NCBI RefSeq assembly: GCF_030908465.1
Contig: NZ_CP133078.1
Coordinates: forward strand, 124,001 to 188,000
Direction of reading: 5' to 3'
Length of the DNA: 64,000 nt
Source: Anaerotignum sp. MB30-C6
Lineage (GTDB): Bacteria > Bacillota > Clostridia > Lachnospirales > Anaerotignaceae
A program made the translations under genes and the position numbers. Within the stretch, counting starts at the first letter, position 1; every line of letters starts with the position of its first letter. The notes under the pieces were generated by a model. The model was not told where the DNA came from. It made no database searches and saw nothing but the letters and a program-made list of their open reading frames with translations. This document shows, one piece after another, positions 63,431-64,000 of the stretch.

Positions 63431-63838
63431 TTATTTACCCTGCTGAAGAATATGCTTTGCAACCTTTACATCTTCTCTTTTGATATGATTGATGAGCCAG
63501 CTTCCTAATTGCATATTGATCTCTCCCACCAACTGAATGGTGGGGCCATTGGCTTTCAATCGAGTGGTAAAGTCTTCAACTACTTTAATAAATCCCTCAT
63601 GATATTTTTTGTGATTTTCAAAGTCTGGATATTTATATTTTTGCTGTAAAATCTGTTCGTGGGCAAAGTGAGTTTTGGTATACTGGTTCAAAAAATCTAC
63701 AGTATTTGCGATTTCATTTCGTCCTTTTCCAGAGGAACACGCCTCTAAAAGGTTATTAATTGCCTGAATTAATTCCTTGTGTTCTGTATCGATTTGTGCA
63801 TTTCCCGTTTCCAGGTCTTTTGTCCATGAAAAAGCCAT
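63431..63838 (-). CDS. Bacteriohemerythrin
   Basis: 135 residues, the normal single-domain length. The di-iron ligands are in place: IDTEHKELIQAINNL (His, Glu), THFAHEQILQQKYKYPDFENHKKYHEGF (His, Glu, His, His) and INHIKREDVKVAKHI (His, Asp). It binds O2 reversibly and may buffer or sense oxygen in an anaerobe. AGGAGGG lies upstream of the ATG. Isolated at the window end; bases 63839-64000 show no further gene. Confidence 0.95.
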   Translation of the reverse strand: MAFSWTKDLETGNAQIDTEHKELIQAINNLLEACSSGKGRNEIANTVDFLNQYTKTHFAHEQILQQKYKYPDFENHKKYHEGFIKVVEDFTTRLKANGPTIQLVGEINMQLGSWLINHIKREDVKVAKHILQQGK

Positions 63839-64000
63839 TAGCTATCCCTCCTGTATTCATAATAGAACATTATTGCTATGTTATCTTGATAGAAATACGA
63901 GCACTATCTTTGATTTATATCCTATCACATTTAAATCCCAATGCATAGAGGTGTGAAAAATTTATGGCGGTTTTTTGAAAAATTTCCATTGAAGGACTGC

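Overview
The window looks like a chromosomal segment of an anaerobic, spore-forming, low-GC Firmicute of class Clostridia, plausibly a Lachnospirales/Anaerotignum-type amino-acid fermenter. This rests on a complete rnfCDGEAB operon, a dnaG-rpoD pair, an alaS T-box, TPP and lysine riboswitches, class A RNase P RNA, a CwlD-like amidase, many AGGAGG sites, TTG/GTG starts and U-tailed intrinsic terminators. I saw no rRNA, tRNA or CRISPR array.

Layout. 1-4000 (minus): mreBCD end, DUF4321, and a secreted-protein pseudogene. 4.2-9.4 kb (minus): the Rnf ferredoxin:NAD+ oxidoreductase. 9.7-21.6 kb: rpoN, a MocR-type regulator, T-box-controlled alaS, a COG2509-type flavoprotein, brnQ and two XRE regulators. 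21.6-32 kb: a subtilisin-like (S8) protease gene cut in two by an integrated element of about 8.1 kb. 32-43 kb: housekeeping genes (PrpE-like phosphatase, dgt, dnaG, rpoD, trmK, Nif3-like, TGS-uridine kinase, rnpB). 44-51 kb: gdhA, beta-carbonic anhydrase, SRAP peptidase, MBL hydrolase, amidase, a lone cyclase-like protein and an AI-2E family permease. 51.7-56.2 kb: a LytS/LytT pair next to cstA, a likely pyruvate sensing and uptake module. 56.3-64 kb: an IS200 relic, gltX, a CofE-like ligase, deoD, a lysine-riboswitch-controlled NhaC transporter and a bacteriohemerythrin.

The main discovery is the interrupted protease. The N-terminal part (catalytic Asp and His, minus strand, ends near 30860) and the C-terminal part (catalytic Ser, begins near 22780) rejoin in frame if the DNA between two direct CATGGGT copies is removed. 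Joining the element ends gives a core flanked by a perfect inverted repeat (TACGTG/CACGTA), as expected of a serine-recombinase attP. A serine recombinase gene lies just inside the left end, but its reading frame stops inside the promoter of the next operon and lacks the usual C-terminal zinc ribbon. The other cargo is metabolic: TPP-riboswitch-controlled thiM-thiE and a GntR-regulated TRAP transporter. The arrangement recalls the sigK-interrupting skin element, but with metabolic rather than phage-like cargo.

The second discovery is a dispersed element of about 150 bp, with three full copies (24504, 40814, 47909) and at least one decayed relative. All have the same orientation, each follows an upstream gene or leader closely, and all fold into the same multi-branched RNA closed by AACGGAC/GTCCGTT, with base changes that keep pairing. 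It may be a structured RNA family, a non-autonomous IS200/IS605-like element, or both.
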